Assembly: GCF_008693105.1 (NCBI RefSeq)
Contig: NZ_VXKK01000026.1
Location: 233,760 to 297,759, forward strand
Origin: Corynebacterium flavescens
GTDB taxonomy: Bacteria > Actinomycetota > Actinomycetes > Mycobacteriales > Mycobacteriaceae
Direction of reading: 5' to 3'
Length of the DNA: 64,000 nucleotides
Below the pieces are notes generated by a model. It saw only the letters and a program-made list of their open reading frames with translations. It did not search any database and was not told the origin of the DNA. Made by a program: the position numbers and the translations under genes. Positions 1 to 9,399 of the stretch are shown here, piece by piece. Position 1 is the stretch's first letter; each line of letters opens with the position of its first letter.

Positions 1-2
1 TC

Positions 3-170
3 TGGTGGTCGATCGAAAGAGATAAGGACGTACTTGACCTCAGCGAAAAAGATCAGAAGCAGTACATCGCGCTGCTGAGACGGAGGAAATACAGCGAGAG
101 TACGATCCGCCGAAGACAGGTGACGCTTCGGCTCCTGTACCGGCTTCGGGACGAAAACCCAAAAGGATAA
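3..170 (+). CDS. C-terminal fragment, recombinase core-binding-like
   Basis: A frame open from the window edge runs 55 codons to a TAA. It is rich in Arg and Lys. The stretch LLRRRKYSESTIRRRQ followed by LRLLYRLRDENP resembles the SAM-like core-binding domain of tyrosine recombinases (the pattern of a basic helix, S-x-S-T-hydrophobic-R-R-R, then L-x-x-x-Y-x-x-L and NP). The frame stops where such an enzyme would continue into its catalytic domain, so if the resemblance holds this is a truncated or degenerate integrase. The 5' end lies outside the window. The assignment rests on pattern only; a different small DNA-binding protein is possible. Confidence 0.35.
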   Translation, partial: WWSIERDKDVLDLSEKDQKQYIALLRRRKYSESTIRRRQVTLRLLYRLRDENPKG

Positions 171-1134
171 GGGTTCCACGATGAGGAGTCTTTATGTGAT
201 GCATAATTTAAGTTAATAGATGACCGTAAATTATAGGATGGTGAGATCGCAGGAAAACTAAGTCAGCTGGCCACCGCGACTTCTACCTCAACCACGATTC
301 CGCTCGACGTGGCAGATTTCTCGAGCTTAAAAAGCCGGTCTTGAGGAGTATCAACAACACAATCGTGTCGTGTCAGCTAGGCACTCTATGTGGCACATTC
401 AATTCCATCTGCGCTCGGCTGATCGACCAGATAATCGAGAAGGCGAAGCGCTCTATCGATATCTGACTTGTCAGCTTTGGCTGTTTCAACATTTCCGAAT
501 CCGCTATCGAGCTTGGCGTCTAACTTCATTATTATTGCGTAAATTTTTATTTAGTTGTTCCTTGTATATTGCTCTTTATTATGAAGCAAGGCTGAGTGTA
601 GGTGAAGGATGAAAATTGCAACATTGGTGGAGGTCAGCGGACCTTGGGTCACCGTCGCAGGCAAGCAGCCCCCGTCCGGGATGAGAGCTCGCGAGCCTCT
701 TCTTCCGAGGTAAGATAATCCACCAGTGCTCCCCCTTTAGATCATCAACAACCCAGTCCACATAGCTATCCATGTCCGAGGTGTCATTAGTTGCGTACAT
801 GCCGTGGAATTTATCCGTGACCTCATGTGGGCGAACAGAATTCGCGCCCATTGCAGTAGGCAGGCCATGCAGCTGCCCCGGGTGATACGAACAGTTGAGC
901 CGACATCGGATGAGGTGGCCAGCATGAGCTGGAGTGATGCAGGGTTTCACAAAACTACTGTTCAGGGTATAATTGCACCATTAGCATTTGCCCGCTCCCT
1001 GTGTTCGCGAACCATGCCAGGAGGCGTGGACGGAATGGTTAACGGGTATTGCTCGACGTTAATGTCTGACGCGGTCAGTAATGTCGGTATCAACTAGAAG
1101 ATAAGCCACGTTCCGTGGAGGAGACGAACAGCAT
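171..1134. other. About 1 kb without a supportable gene
   Basis: This stretch is of uneven composition, AT-rich around 530-600. Short open frames exist on both strands (for example 579-950 minus, 804-1097 plus), but none shows a recognisable family, a good ribosome binding site and consistent codon use together. The minus frame around 700-830 contains a sensible-looking acidic stretch (DTSDMDSYVDWVVDDLKG), so a decayed gene is possible. Its position between a recombinase-like fragment and a restriction locus suggests mobile-element debris. Confidence 0.4.
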
Positions 1135-1197
1135 ATGACCTTAAGAGCCCAAGGTAAGAAGTTAGCGGCCAAGCTGCCGAAGGTGGTGGCATGGTAG
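1135..1197 (+). CDS. Possible 20-aa leader peptide overlapping hsdM
   Basis: An ATG at 1135 is preceded by GGAGGAG (1117-1123), the best ribosome binding site near hsdM. It opens 20 basic codons beginning MTLRAQGKK and ending KVVAW, then TAG at 1195-1197. The stop lies just past the hsdM ATG at 1191, so the two frames overlap by 7 bases. The arrangement is what translational coupling would need, and hsdM itself has only a weak AAGGTGG close to its start. Whether the peptide is made is not shown; it could also be a remnant of an older gene end. Confidence 0.4.
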   Translation: MTLRAQGKKLAAKLPKVVAW

Positions 1198-3647
1198 TGG
1201 CTCTTAAGAAATCTCATCTTTATGGTTCCCTCTGGAAAAGCGCCGATGAGCTGCGCGGCGGCATGGACGCTAGCCAGTACAAGGACTACGTCCTAACGCT
1301 GCTCTTCGTAAAGTACGTCTCGGATAAGGCCAAGAGCGATCCTTACAGCCTGATCGAGGTTCCCGAGGGTGGCTCTTTCGATGATCTGGTTGCCGTGAAG
1401 GGTGCCCCGGACATCGGCGAGAAGATGAACATCGCCATCCGCCGGCTGGCTGAGGAGAACGACCTACAGGGCGTGATCAACAACGCCGACTTCGATGACC
1501 CAAACAAATTGGGCGAAGGCAAGGCGATGCAGGATCGCCTGACCAACCTCATTAGCATCTTCCAGGACATCGACTTCACTGGTTCGCGTGCTGAAGGTGA
1601 CGACCTGCTCGGGGATGCGTATGAGTACCTCATGCGACATTTTGCAACAGAGTCCGGCAAGAGCAAGGGCCAGTTCTACACCCCGGCTGAGGTTTCCAGG
1701 ATCATGGCTCAGGTGCTGGAAATCCCGAAGGATGCTCCCCGCTCCACCACCGTTTATGACCCGACCTGTGGATCTGGTTCGCTGTTGATCAAGGTGGCAG
1801 ACTCTGCGCCCAACGGTTTGTCGATCTATGGCCAGGAGAAGGATAACGCCACCTGGGCTTTGTCTCGAATGAACATGATCCTGCATGGCAACGAGACGCA
1901 TGACATTCGCCAGGGAGACACGCTCTCTGATCCAAAGTTCCTCAAGGCCGAGCAACTACAGACCTTTGACTACTTCGTCGCTAACCCGCCGTTCTCCGTA
2001 AAGACCTGGAAGAACGGTTTCGACAAAGAGTACGGACGGTTCGACGGTTTCGCTGAACCGCCGGAGAAGAACGGTGACTACGCATTCCTACTTCACATGG
2101 TGAAGTCTCTTAAGTCTGACGGTCGGGGAGCGGTGATTCTTCCCCACGGAGTGCTCTTCCGTGGCAACACTGAGGCCCAGATCCGTGAAGAGCTAATCAG
2201 GCGTGGCCTGATTAAGACGATCATTGGATTGCCGGCCAACCTATTCTACGGAACTGGCATTCCGGCTTGCATCATCGTTATCGATAAGAAGGAAGCGGCT
2301 AACCGGACGGGCATCTTTATGATCGATGCCTCCAAGGGGTTTGAGAAGGACGGCGCTAAGAACCGTCTGCGTCCTCGAGATATGCGCAAGATCATCGACA
2401 CCTACCTCGCCGGTGAAGCAGTTGAGCGTTACGCACGAATGGTGCCGCTGTCGGAGATCTCCGATGCGAAGAACAGCTACAACCTCAACATTCCGCGCTA
2501 TATCGACACCTCTGAACCTGAAGACATCCAGGATCTGGAAGCCCACCTTAAGGGTGGTATTCCGAACCGAGATCTCGATGCCTTAGTCGAATACTGGGAT
2601 GCTTTCCCGAACCTGCGTAATGAGCTGTTCCGGCCTCTCCGCGAGGGATATTCAGAGCTCACAGTGGAGCCCGAGCAGGTAGCCAAGGTGATTGAGGAAT
2701 CGGAGGACGTCAAAGCTTTTACCTCGACTGTCTCCAAGGCTGTTGAGGAATGGTGGAACTCTCACCGAGGCCAACTGGAGGCGATTGACTCCCAGACCAG
2801 GCCTCAGCAGCTGATTGAGGATCTTGGCGATGACCTGCTGGAGAAATTCCGGGGTCGCCCGTTGATCAGTGAGTACAGCGTGTACGAGCAGCTGATGAGT
2901 TATTGGAACGACACTATGCATGATGATGTCACCCTGATCGTCGGTGCTGGATGGGTTGATGCTGCGCAACCTCGTGAAGCTCGCATCACTGGCTACGACA
3001 ACAAGAAGAAGCCGAAGTACGAGAGCGCCGATCTAGTCTTTGGCACGGGAGTCAAGGCTCAACGCTGGGTGACTGACCTGATCCCGCCGGCGCTGATCAT
3101 CGACCGGTACTTCGCCGACGAGAAGACCGAGCTGGAGCGGCTGACTGCCGAACAGGAGCGCATCAGCCAGGAGCTACAAGAGTATATCGAGGAGCACGCA
3201 ATCGAAGAGGGTTTGCTCTGGGAGGCCGTCAACGTTGACGGTGGCATCAAGGTCAAGGATGCTCGCGACCGACTGAAGACTGCCAAGCTAGAAGACGCCG
3301 AAGCCGACGAGATTGCCGCGCTGAACACGGTGATCAAGCTGTTTGCATCAGAGACTGCAGCGAAGAAGGCAGTCAAGGATGGAATGTTGCAGCTGGACAC
3401 GAAGGTGATTGCAACGTACGCCAAGCTCTCCGAGGAGGAGATCCGTGAGCTGGTAACTAGCGACAAGTGGCAGACTGTCGTCGCAGGTCGGTTTGCTAGT
3501 GAAGTCGATACTGCAACCTACCAACTGACACGCCGTATCCAAGAGCTCGGCAAGCGATACGACGAGACTGTTGATGATCTCGACGCTGAACTAGAAGACC
3601 TTCAGAAGAAGGTGGCGGTCCACCTAGCGGATATGGGGATTCAATGA
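1191..3647 (+). CDS. hsdM: Type I restriction-modification methyltransferase subunit HsdM
   Basis: This is the modification subunit of a Type I restriction-modification system; with HsdS it methylates adenine (N6) in the target site, using S-adenosylmethionine. An N-terminal HsdM helical domain (about residues 1-150) is followed by the N6-adenine methyltransferase core with motif I DPTCGSGSLL (about residue 190) and catalytic motif IV NPPF (about residue 265). At 818 aa it is longer than the roughly 500-aa classical HsdM. The extra C-terminal part (from about residue 640) is charged, Glu/Lys-rich and likely coiled coil. The ATG at 1191 follows AAGGTGG. Its stop overlaps the hsdS start by four bases (ATGA), so it heads an overlapping gene run. 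Confidence 0.95.
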   Translation: MVVALKKSHLYGSLWKSADELRGGMDASQYKDYVLTLLFVKYVSDKAKSDPYSLIEVPEGGSFDDLVAVKGAPDIGEKMNIAIRRLAEENDLQGVINNADFDDPNKLGEGKAMQDRLTNLISIFQDIDFTGSRAEGDDLLGDAYEYLMRHFATESGKSKGQFYTPAEVSRIMAQVLEIPKDAPRSTTVYDPTCGSGSLLIKVADSAPNGLSIYGQEKDNATWALSRMNMILHGNETHDIRQGDTLSDPKFLKAEQLQTFDYFVANPPFSVKTWKNGFDKEYGRFDGFAEPPEKNGDYAFLLHMVKSLKSDGRGAVILPHGVLFRGNTEAQIREELIRRGLIKTIIGLPANLFYGTGIPACIIVIDKKEAANRTGIFMIDASKGFEKDGAKNRLRPRDMRKIIDTYLAGEAVERYARMVPLSEISDAKNSYNLNIPRYIDTSEPEDIQDLEAHLKGGIPNRDLDALVEYWDAFPNLRNELFRPLREGYSELTVEPEQVAKVIEESEDVKAFTSTVSKAVEEWWNSHRGQLEAIDSQTRPQQLIEDLGDDLLEKFRGRPLISEYSVYEQLMSYWNDTMHDDVTLIVGAGWVDAAQPREARITGYDNKKKPKYESADLVFGTGVKAQRWVTDLIPPALIIDRYFADEKTELERLTAEQERISQELQEYIEEHAIEEGLLWEAVNVDGGIKVKDARDRLKTAKLEDAEADEIAALNTVIKLFASETAAKKAVKDGMLQLDTKVIATYAKLSEEEIRELVTSDKWQTVVAGRFASEVDTATYQLTRRIQELGKRYDETVDDLDAELEDLQKKVAVHLADMGIQ

Positions 3648-4825
3648 ACACCTTGACTAATCCCCAGTGGCGAAACGTTCGGCTCGGCGATATAGGGCAA
3701 AGCCTAATCGGGTTGACGTATAGTCCTAGCAATGTCAAGCGTTCAGGGACGCTTGTCCTCCGTTCATCGAATATTCAGGATGGCGAGCTTGCATTCGATG
3801 ACAATGTATATGTCGATTGCGCGATTCCCGAGAAGATCCGCACACGTGAGAATGATATTCTCATCTGCGTCCGTAATGGCAGCCGTCGATTGATCGGTAA
3901 AAGCGCCATACTCGATCGTCGAGTCTCCGGACAGACCTTCGGTGCTTTCATGGCTGTATACCGCTCCGATTTGAACCCGTTCCTGCGGTACTTCTTCCAG
4001 TCTGATGACTTTAAGCGTCAGATCGACGAACATCTAGGTGCGACGATTAATCAGATCACGAACGGGAGCCTCAACGGATTCGTTGTCACCCTTCCCTCTG
4101 AGTCGGAGCAACAAGCGATCACGGAACGGCTTCAAGATGGGGATCGGCTGATTGCTACTCTCAAGCGCCTCATCTCGAAGAAGCATGCAATCAAGCAAGG
4201 CATGATGCAGGAGTTGCTTACTGGACGCACGCGCCTACCGGGATTTAAGCAAGCATGGTCCAGAGCAACATTAGGGAGAATCTCCAAAGTAACTATGGGA
4301 CAGTCTCCAGTAGGATCTAGTTACAACACTAAAGGAAATGGTCTGCCGCTCATTCAGGGAAACGCCGATGTTTCGAAACGAGCTACCATCGAGCGAGTTT
4401 GGACTAGTTCGCCAACGAAAATATCTGAGCCCGGCAATGTAATTCTAACGGTTCGAGCTCCTGTGGGACATGCGGCAATAGCTTCACATAGGATCTGCCT
4501 TGGGCGTGGCGTCTGCGGACTTGACGCAGGAAAAGATAACTCGTTTCTATTTCATCTCTTGGTCAGCAGCGAGTCAAGATGGTCTCTTTTTTCTCAAGGA
4601 AGTACGTTCACAGCAGTGGGCTCAAATGAGGTGGACTCTTTCACTATCGATTGGCCATGCGACCCTGAGGAGCGCTCCGCTATTGCGAAAGTCCTGCAGG
4701 ATGCTGACCAGGAAATTGACGCTCTCCAGCGCCGCCTTGAATCCGTCTCTAGCATTAAACAAGGCATGATGCAGGAGCTTCTCACTGGGAGAGTCCGCCT
4801 TCCTGTAGGGGGTCAGGCACGATGA
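3644..4825 (+). CDS. hsdS: Type I restriction specificity subunit HsdS
   Basis: This is the DNA-recognition subunit that gives the Type I enzyme its bipartite target. The 393-aa protein has two target recognition domains (about residues 5-160 and 210-365). Each is followed by a conserved helical repeat: KQGMMQELLTGRTRLPG (about 185-202) and KQGMMQELLTGRVRLPV (about 370-388). This internal repeat is the hallmark of HsdS and spaces the two half-sites. The second recognition domain is AT-richer than the flanking genes, as expected for a part exchanged by recombination. The start overlaps the hsdM stop and the stop overlaps the next gene's ATG (ATGA in both cases). Confidence 0.94.
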   Translation: MNTLTNPQWRNVRLGDIGQSLIGLTYSPSNVKRSGTLVLRSSNIQDGELAFDDNVYVDCAIPEKIRTRENDILICVRNGSRRLIGKSAILDRRVSGQTFGAFMAVYRSDLNPFLRYFFQSDDFKRQIDEHLGATINQITNGSLNGFVVTLPSESEQQAITERLQDGDRLIATLKRLISKKHAIKQGMMQELLTGRTRLPGFKQAWSRATLGRISKVTMGQSPVGSSYNTKGNGLPLIQGNADVSKRATIERVWTSSPTKISEPGNVILTVRAPVGHAAIASHRICLGRGVCGLDAGKDNSFLFHLLVSSESRWSLFSQGSTFTAVGSNEVDSFTIDWPCDPEERSAIAKVLQDADQEIDALQRRLESVSSIKQGMMQELLTGRVRLPVGGQAR

Positions 4826-5544
4826 ATGCGATGAATACTGATTGGGCACTAAAAGAGCTGGACACTTTTATCTATCTGACTGAGCATATTCCTCACCCGA
4901 GTCCTAGCGTCATAGGTAGTTTTCCGCGGGGTTCTAAAGCCGATATTGCTTCTCAGGCGCAAGTAGCCGAGAAAATTATGGATCGGACTACTCCAGGCTG
5001 GCGTTCTGAGTTGGTTGGCGCTAGGTCGGGCACTTGGGATCGTCATTATGAGGCTGCAGTCAGGGCTCGAGCTCAACTCCATCGCGCTGAAGAAATCTCT
5101 CAGAACCTGGGCGAGAACGCTCCAGAGCTCTCTGCTGCGGAGTTACACCCTTGGATCTGGGATGGTGCGCTATCTCTGTGGCAGTCAGGTCATTACCGTG
5201 AAGCCATCGGTGGTGCGATTCGCAAACTCAATGCTGAGACGCAGAACAAGATCGGTCGTCGGGATGTCAGTGAGACAAATCTTTTCAAGCAGGCCTTTTC
5301 CACCGATCAGCCAAAGAAAGGAGCGTCTAGGCTACGACGAATGAAAGATGACGGCAGCGACACCTATAAGTCGGTTCAGCGTGGCGCTATGACATTTGCT
5401 GAGGGAGTCTTTGCTGGTATTCGAAACCCTCTTAGCCATGAAGCTGATCAAGAGCTTACGGAGCAAGAAGCTCTTGAGTATCTCGCCGCCCTCAGCGTTC
5501 TGGCACGCTGGGTGGATGAATCCACCGTGGAGGTATCGTCATGA
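4822..5544 (+). CDS. HEPN-type Ymh/TIGR02391 family protein
   Basis: A 240-aa protein wedged between hsdS and hsdR with four-base overlaps on both sides. The C-terminal half matches the pattern of the TIGR02391 (Ymh) family: a helical region ending in GIRNPLSHE, in which R201-x4-H206 fits the HEPN ribonuclease motif R-x4-6-H, then a helix ending LARWVDE. HEPN proteins are often RNases that act as toxins in phage defence, and this family is known near Type I restriction genes. The N-terminal 80 residues have no recognisable domain. A role as an abortive-infection arm that fires if restriction fails is inference. Confidence 0.75.
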   Translation: MNAMNTDWALKELDTFIYLTEHIPHPSPSVIGSFPRGSKADIASQAQVAEKIMDRTTPGWRSELVGARSGTWDRHYEAAVRARAQLHRAEEISQNLGENAPELSAAELHPWIWDGALSLWQSGHYREAIGGAIRKLNAETQNKIGRRDVSETNLFKQAFSTDQPKKGASRLRRMKDDGSDTYKSVQRGAMTFAEGVFAGIRNPLSHEADQELTEQEALEYLAALSVLARWVDESTVEVSS

Positions 5545-8500
5545 GTTCTGTTGGGCAGCGTGAGCGCCTCACGCAAGATCGGGTCGTAGATGTACTTTCA
5601 AGCCAGCTCGGGTATGAGTACGCCGGAGACTGGAAAGACCGAGCCAACTCCAACGTGGAGGAGGAGCTGCTCCGCCAGAACCTTCTTGCTCGTGGCTACG
5701 ACGAGGATCTTGTTCGGCGCGCTATTCAGCAATTCATTACCGCGACTTCTCTGCCGGCAGGTGGATCACTATACGACGCCAACCGGAAAGTGTACGGCCT
5801 GCTCCGCTACGGCGTGAAGGTCAAGCGCAGCGTCTCGGAGAACTTCGAAACGATCTGGCTTATCGACTGGAAGGACCCGGAGGCTAATCACTTTGTGGTG
5901 GCCGAAGAGGTCTCTATCAAGGGCAAGAACACCAAGCGCCCTGACGTCGTGCTTTACGTCAACGGCATCGCTCTCGGGGTCATTGAGCTCAAGCGCTCTA
6001 AGGTCAGCGTTGGTGACGGCATTCGTCAGCATCTGGGCAATCAAAAAGCGGACTTCGTTCGTCCTTTCTTCACCACGGTCCAGCTACTGTTCGCTGGCAA
6101 TGACGTCGAGGGGCTTCGCTACGGCGTGATCGAAACCCCAGAGAAGTACTGGCTGGAGTGGAAGGAACCAAGTGAGGTTGAGAACCATCTCGACCGTGGC
6201 CTGCTTCAGATGGCGAACAAGCAGCGCTTCCTCGAACTCATCCATGACTTCATCGTCTTCGACTCTGGCGTGAAGAAAACAGCTCGGCATAACCAGTATT
6301 TTGGGATCAAGGCCGCCCAGGAACGCATCGCTCGTCGAGAAGGCGGGATTATTTGGCACACCCAAGGTTCAGGCAAGAGCTTGACGATGGTGTGGCTAGC
6401 GAAGTGGATCCGGGAGAACCAGCGTGAGGCCCGCGTCTTAGTGATCACTGACCGCACGGAGCTGGATGAGCAGATCGAGAAGGTTTTTGCTGGTGTCGAT
6501 GAGACCATCGAACGGTCGACGTCTGGAGTCGGCATGATCGGCATGCTCAACCGGAACCAGCCGTGGCTGATGTGCTCCCTGGTGCATAAGTTCCGGGGTG
6601 ATGACGAGAAGGATCAGGGCGAGACCGAAGACTTCGTTCGTCAGCTCAAGAAGCCCCTGCTCGAGGGGTTCAGTCCGAAAGGCAATCTCTTCATCTTCGT
6701 CGATGAGGCTCACCGTACACAGAGCGGCAAGCTTCACAGTGCGATGAAGGAACTGCTGCCGAATGCGATGTTCATCGGCTTTACCGGCACACCTCTTCTC
6801 AAGAAGGACAAGGCCTCCAGTATTGAGACTTTCGGCTCCTACATCCACACCTACAAATTCGATGAGGCTGTTGAAGATGGCGTGGTTCTGGACCTTCGCT
6901 ACGAAGCCCGTGACATCGAGCAGAAACTCACGAGCCCAGAGCGGGTCGATGAGTGGTTCCAAATCCACACCCAGGGCATGACCGATCTCAGTAAACACCG
7001 GCTCAAGCAGCGCTGGGCGACGATCAAGGCAGTTGAATCGGCAGAGCCTCGAGCCCGGCAGATCGCAGCTGATATCTTGATGGATATGGCACGCATGCCT
7101 CGCTTGATGGATGGTCGAGGCAACGCCATGCTGGTCTGCTCGAGTGTTTACCAAGCCTGCAAATTCTACGAGATCTTCAGTCGTAGCGAGCTTGCCGGCA
7201 AGCTAGCGATAATCACCAGTTATGAGCCGAATGCGTCGCAGATTTCGAAGGAAGATTCTGGGGCCGGCAAGAATGAAGAGATCGTGAAGTATGAGACGTA
7301 TCGTCACATGCTGGCTGACTACTTCCAGACCAACGCCGATGATGCGGCCAAGCGGATCGAGGAGTTTGAGAAGAGCGTCAAAGAGACGTTCATCAAGCAC
7401 CCGGGCCAGATGCGTCTTCTCATCGTGGTCGATAAGCTGCTGACCGGCTTCGATGCTCCGAGTGCTACCTATCTCTATATTGATAAGAACATGCAGGATC
7501 ATGGTCTGTTCCAGGCCATCTGCCGTGTTAACCGGCTTGATGGTGACGATAAGGAATACGGTTACATCGTTGACTACCGAGACCTGTTCAAATCTCTCGA
7601 GACTGCGGTGTCTGACTACACCTCAGAAGCTTTCGGTGACTATGACCAGGACGATATCGACGGATTACTTAAAGACCGTATCGAGCAGGAACGCCAGGAT
7701 CTCGATGATGCTCTAGAGATGGTTCGTGCCTTGTGCGAGCCGGTTGCCCCACCTAAGGGAACGCTCCAGTACCAGCACTATTTTTGTGCGATTGAAAGTG
7801 GTAACGCTGAGCAGCTCAAAGCCAATGAACCAAAGCGCGTGGATCTGTACAAGGGTGTGGCGAGCTTGGTGAGGGCTTACGCCAACTTAGCCAATCGTAT
7901 GAGTGATGCCGGTTACTCCGAAACCGATGCTGAATTCATCAAGCGCCAGGTCAAGCACTTCGTCGATGTCCGTGACGAAGTCAAGCTTGGTGCTGGTGAG
8001 AATATGGATCTCAAGCAATTCGAGGCGGGCATGCGTTCCCTGCTGGATACTTATATCCAGGCAGACGCTTCCCGAAACCTGGCGACCTTTGACCAGGGGC
8101 TCGTGCAACTCATCGTCGAACATGGAGTTGGGGCTTTGGAGAAACTTCCGGAGAACATCCGAAAGACCCCGGAGGCTGCGGCTGAAACTATTGTCAATAA
8201 CGTCCGTAAGACGATTGTTGACGAGCAGGCCATGAACCCGAAGTATTACGAGTCTATGTCTACTCTGCTCGATGCTCTGATTGAGCAGCGTCGTGAGGCT
8301 GTGATCGACTACGAGGAGTATCTGCTTAAGCTGGTTGAGTTCACCCAGCGTCTCGCTAAGGGCGAATCTGATAGGAAGTTCCCTGACTGGGCCAAGACGC
8401 CAGCTCGCCGGGCTCTGATCGACTTCGCGTGGCCCCAGGGCATTGAGGTTGATGTGGAACGTGTATATAGCACCATCCAACGCAATAAAGAACATGGCTG

Positions 8501-8627
8501 GTCTGGAGATAAGACCAAGCAAAAGTCTCTGATGCGTACTCTTGCACTCAACTTCCCTGGGCTCCTAGATAAAACGCAGATGGAAAGTCTGCTTGATCAA
8601 CTGAAAAAGCATGATGAATTCCGCTAG
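5541..8627 (+). CDS. hsdR: Type I restriction endonuclease subunit HsdR
   Basis: The motor and nuclease subunit that translocates DNA and cuts unmethylated targets. The 1028-aa protein has an N-terminal RecB-like nuclease domain with the D...ELK signature (about residues 135-152), then two RecA-like helicase lobes with Walker A HTQGSGKS (about 274-281), DEAH (about 389-392) and motif III GFTGTP (about 413-418). In the second lobe LLTGFDAP and QAICRVNR are superfamily 2 motifs. The C-terminal 250 residues are helical and likely contact HsdM. The start overlaps the HEPN gene stop (ATGA); the stop lies 17 bases inside the next gene. The length is normal for HsdR and no motif is missing. Confidence 0.96.
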   Translation: MSSVGQRERLTQDRVVDVLSSQLGYEYAGDWKDRANSNVEEELLRQNLLARGYDEDLVRRAIQQFITATSLPAGGSLYDANRKVYGLLRYGVKVKRSVSENFETIWLIDWKDPEANHFVVAEEVSIKGKNTKRPDVVLYVNGIALGVIELKRSKVSVGDGIRQHLGNQKADFVRPFFTTVQLLFAGNDVEGLRYGVIETPEKYWLEWKEPSEVENHLDRGLLQMANKQRFLELIHDFIVFDSGVKKTARHNQYFGIKAAQERIARREGGIIWHTQGSGKSLTMVWLAKWIRENQREARVLVITDRTELDEQIEKVFAGVDETIERSTSGVGMIGMLNRNQPWLMCSLVHKFRGDDEKDQGETEDFVRQLKKPLLEGFSPKGNLFIFVDEAHRTQSGKLHSAMKELLPNAMFIGFTGTPLLKKDKASSIETFGSYIHTYKFDEAVEDGVVLDLRYEARDIEQKLTSPERVDEWFQIHTQGMTDLSKHRLKQRWATIKAVESAEPRARQIAADILMDMARMPRLMDGRGNAMLVCSSVYQACKFYEIFSRSELAGKLAIITSYEPNASQISKEDSGAGKNEEIVKYETYRHMLADYFQTNADDAAKRIEEFEKSVKETFIKHPGQMRLLIVVDKLLTGFDAPSATYLYIDKNMQDHGLFQAICRVNRLDGDDKEYGYIVDYRDLFKSLETAVSDYTSEAFGDYDQDDIDGLLKDRIEQERQDLDDALEMVRALCEPVAPPKGTLQYQHYFCAIESGNAEQLKANEPKRVDLYKGVASLVRAYANLANRMSDAGYSETDAEFIKRQVKHFVDVRDEVKLGAGENMDLKQFEAGMRSLLDTYIQADASRNLATFDQGLVQLIVEHGVGALEKLPENIRKTPEAAAETIVNNVRKTIVDEQAMNPKYYESMSTLLDALIEQRREAVIDYEEYLLKLVEFTQRLAKGESDRKFPDWAKTPARRALIDFAWPQGIEVDVERVYSTIQRNKEHGWSGDKTKQKSLMRTLALNFPGLLDKTQMESLLDQLKKHDEFR

Positions 8628-9357
8628 CTCCTATCTCACTGTTTCCGGTTTTGATGTTGAGCTGGTCTACAAAGACATCAAGAACATGCACTTGTCGGTG
8701 TATCCGCCGATGGGGCGTGTTCGGGTGGCTGCGCCCGCTCGGTTAGATGAGGACACTATTCGCCGGGCTGTCGTACAACGCCTGCCGTGGATCCGACGAG
8801 AACGCGATCGTCTCCAGAACGCTAACCGGCAATCCAAGCGACAGATGGTCTCGGGGGAGAGCCACTATGTCTGGGGTAGGCGCTACCGGCTTGATGTCTC
8901 GAAGCACAGCGGCAACCCTAAGGTGGTCGTCTCGGCCGACACCCTCTGGCTCTACTCTCCGGAAGGATCGACACCCGAGGATCGGTTCGGGATCCTTGAC
9001 CGTTGGTACCGGCGAGAACTCAAGTCAGCGCTTCCGCCTCTGGTTGAGAAATGGGAGTCTGCCATGGGTGTGAAAGCTAACCAGATCACGGTCAAGCGCA
9101 TGAAAACTAAGTGGGGATCTTGCAATCCTGATAGTCGTAATATCTGGTTTAACCCGGAGCTGGCGAAGAAGAATCCTCGGAGTCTGGAGTATCTCGTAGT
9201 TCATGAGCTCGCCCATCTGATTGAGCGATCCCATAATGCGAAGTTTGTGGCGGTTATGGATCAGTATTTACCGGATTGGACCGCACGACGAGATGAACTT
9301 AATGATACTCCTCTGGCAGCTGAAGACTGGGAAGGCACGTTAAGTACCTATGCTTAG
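8611..9357 (+). CDS. YgjP/DUF45-type zinc metallohydrolase
   Basis: A 248-aa protein with the SprT/WLM-like zinc site HELAH at about residues 198-202, followed by HNAKF, giving the family pattern HExxH-x6-H. KMKTKWGSCNP upstream is the conserved stretch of the YgjP/DUF45 (M48-like) family. Members are frequently encoded with Type I restriction genes; their substrate is not established. The gene overlaps the end of hsdR by 17 bases, and tandem ATGs at 8611 and 8614 give two possible starts. A role in controlled proteolysis of the restriction complex, like ClpXP-mediated restriction alleviation of HsdR in enteric bacteria, is speculation. Confidence 0.88.
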   Translation: MMNSASSYLTVSGFDVELVYKDIKNMHLSVYPPMGRVRVAAPARLDEDTIRRAVVQRLPWIRRERDRLQNANRQSKRQMVSGESHYVWGRRYRLDVSKHSGNPKVVVSADTLWLYSPEGSTPEDRFGILDRWYRRELKSALPPLVEKWESAMGVKANQITVKRMKTKWGSCNPDSRNIWFNPELAKKNPRSLEYLVVHELAHLIERSHNAKFVAVMDQYLPDWTARRDELNDTPLAAEDWEGTLSTYA

Positions 9358-9399
9358 GGGGTCTGTTTGGCGCACACTGAAGATGGAAAGGCTGCTTTC

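Noticed and set aside
579..950. 123-codon minus-strand ORF near the left edge
   Set aside because: A short stretch looks protein-like, but no start signal, family or neighbour supports a gene.
3715..4825. hsdS read as phase-variable with a second partial copy
   Set aside because: Only one hsdS is present; the two similar segments are the normal internal repeats of one subunit.
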